Part shown: piece by piece, positions 20,950 through 21,644 of the stretch
How positions within the stretch are numbered: position 1 is the first letter of the stretch
Layout: each line of letters begins with the position of its first letter
NCBI GenBank assembly: GCA_035570275.1
Contig: DATMNI010000389.1
Location: 1-21,644 of the forward strand
Origin: DATMNI01 sp035570275
GTDB lineage: Bacteria > Acidobacteriota > Terriglobia > Bryobacterales > Bryobacteraceae
Direction: 5' to 3'
Length of the DNA: 21,644 nt
The notes under the pieces: generated by a model
Told to the model about the DNA's origin: nothing
The model's database searches: none
What the model saw: the letters and a program-made list of their open reading frames with translations, nothing else
Made by a program: the position numbers and the translations under genes

Positions 20950-21606
20950 ATGTCTACCTACCGTCAAATCGAAGCTAACCGCCGCAACGCGGCTAAGTCC
21001 ACCGGCCCACGCTCCGTCGAGGGCAAAGGCGTTTCCAGCATGAACGCTCTTAGGTCCGGCATCCACGCCGAGTCCGCCGTCATCACCGGCGAAGACCCGG
21101 ACGTCCTCGCCCAACTCACCGAAACCTTCTACCACGACCACCAGCCCCAAACCGCCATGGAGCGCGCCCTCCTCGACAACATCATCCGCGACACCTGGCT
21201 ACTGACGCGCTTCTTCCGCATCGATGCCGAAATCATCGACTACGAAATCGAAGACGCCACCTACAAGAAAGAGGACAACCAGGCTGGTAGAGCCTTCAAG
21301 GACAGTTCCCCAGACCAGAGCCGCCTCCAACGCCGCATCAACGACACCCGCCGTGGGCAAATCCAGGCCTTCAAGGAACTCCAGCGTGTCCAGGCCGAAC
21401 GCCGCGCCCAGCCTGTCCCGCAGCCTCAGCCGCCGCCCCAACCGCTCGACGTAACAGCCGCGCTCCCAACACGCCAGGATCAAATTGGCTTCGTTCCGCC
21501 AACCTCACCGCAAGCCCCCAATTCCGCGCCACTCCCCGTCCCTCCAGCCGTCCAAACCCGCCTCGCCGCTATCCCCAACCCCCCACTCATCGGTTTCGTA
21601 GCCTGA
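20950..21606 (+). CDS. ANRRNAAKSTGPR-type protein of unknown function
   Basis: A 218-residue cytoplasmic protein with the N-terminal motif ANRRNAAKSTGPRSVEGKG followed by SSMNALRSGIHAE, a family I know as frequent and often multicopy in Acidobacteria and Planctomycetes genomes; no function is established. The start is ATG 20950 with GAGGG before it. The middle is helical with an acidic patch (TGEDPDVLAQLTETFYHDHQ). The C-terminus is strongly Pro/Gln-rich (VPQPQPPPQPLD) and ends in NPPLIGFVA. Codon use looks more regularly C-ending than its neighbours, so transfer or mobility is possible. A hairpin with T-run sits directly upstream. Confidence 0.75.
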   Translation: MSTYRQIEANRRNAAKSTGPRSVEGKGVSSMNALRSGIHAESAVITGEDPDVLAQLTETFYHDHQPQTAMERALLDNIIRDTWLLTRFFRIDAEIIDYEIEDATYKKEDNQAGRAFKDSSPDQSRLQRRINDTRRGQIQAFKELQRVQAERRAQPVPQPQPPPQPLDVTAALPTRQDQIGFVPPTSPQAPNSAPLPVPPAVQTRLAAIPNPPLIGFVA

Positions 21607-21644
21607 AAACCGGCCACCGCCATCCGGCCCCCAGCAACGTTCTA

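Overview
The window is GC-rich bacterial chromosome. I infer an Acidobacteriota genome, probably of the Solibacter/Bryobacter type. The grounds are the mix of families: a secreted Gly-rich protein with the YLIAF...Y..LN-type tail, an ANRRNAAKSTGPR-type protein, LytS/LytTR regulation, a GxxExxY remnant and many short dispersed repeats. This placement comes from recognition, not from a search.

Layout. (1) 1-3812, plus strand: the 3' part of pyrB (open at the window edge), pyrC, then two tightly coupled genes: an AAA/ABC-type ATPase and a small TOPRIM-like (DUF4276-like) protein. This pair resembles two-gene defence modules and sits at the tail of the pyrimidine operon. (2) 3783-4270, minus strand: a DUF433 antitoxin-like gene followed by a decayed DUF5615/PIN-like toxin start. 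(3) 4324-5892, plus: two small proteins of unknown function and a YggS-family PLP-binding protein. (4) 5923-7440, minus: a secreted alpha/beta-hydrolase esterase. (5) 7441-8033: a gene-poor scar with dispersed repeats, a transposase N-terminal fragment and a 30-bp inverted repeat. (6) 8034-11161, minus: ybaK and a molybdate transporter modA-modB-modC with an overlapping modB/modC junction. (7) 11327-11780: a CsaA-like tRNA-binding protein and tRNA-Ser(CGA). (8) 12054-14804, minus: a LytTR response regulator, a LytS-type histidine kinase and a protein that looks like a sigma-like domain joined to a zinc-finger anti-sigma-like domain. (9) 14878-16315, plus: a Gly-rich secreted protein and a GrpB/UPF0157 protein. 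(10) 16316-16935: repeats and a frameshifted GxxExxY remnant. (11) 16936-18983: hutI-like imidazolonepropionase (minus), divergent from an RsuA/RluB pseudouridine synthase (plus). (12) 18995-20056, minus: an exported protein with a Pro-rich linker and probable beta-barrel. (13) 20057-21606: a repeat-rich stretch, a doubtful small ORF and the ANRRNAAKSTGPR-type gene.

The most promising candidate for an under-described system is the ATPase plus TOPRIM-like pair at 2086-3812, next to toxin-antitoxin debris. A second theme is a set of short tandem duplications (10-28 bp) at gene junctions or inside genes: pyrB/pyrC, modC (twice), modA stop, upstream of modA, and the kinase/regulator junction, where the repeat creates a ladder of start codons. 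A third is the hutI-like gene: its conserved N-terminus reads upstream of any canonical start codon, and the usual metal-site Asp is replaced by Asn.
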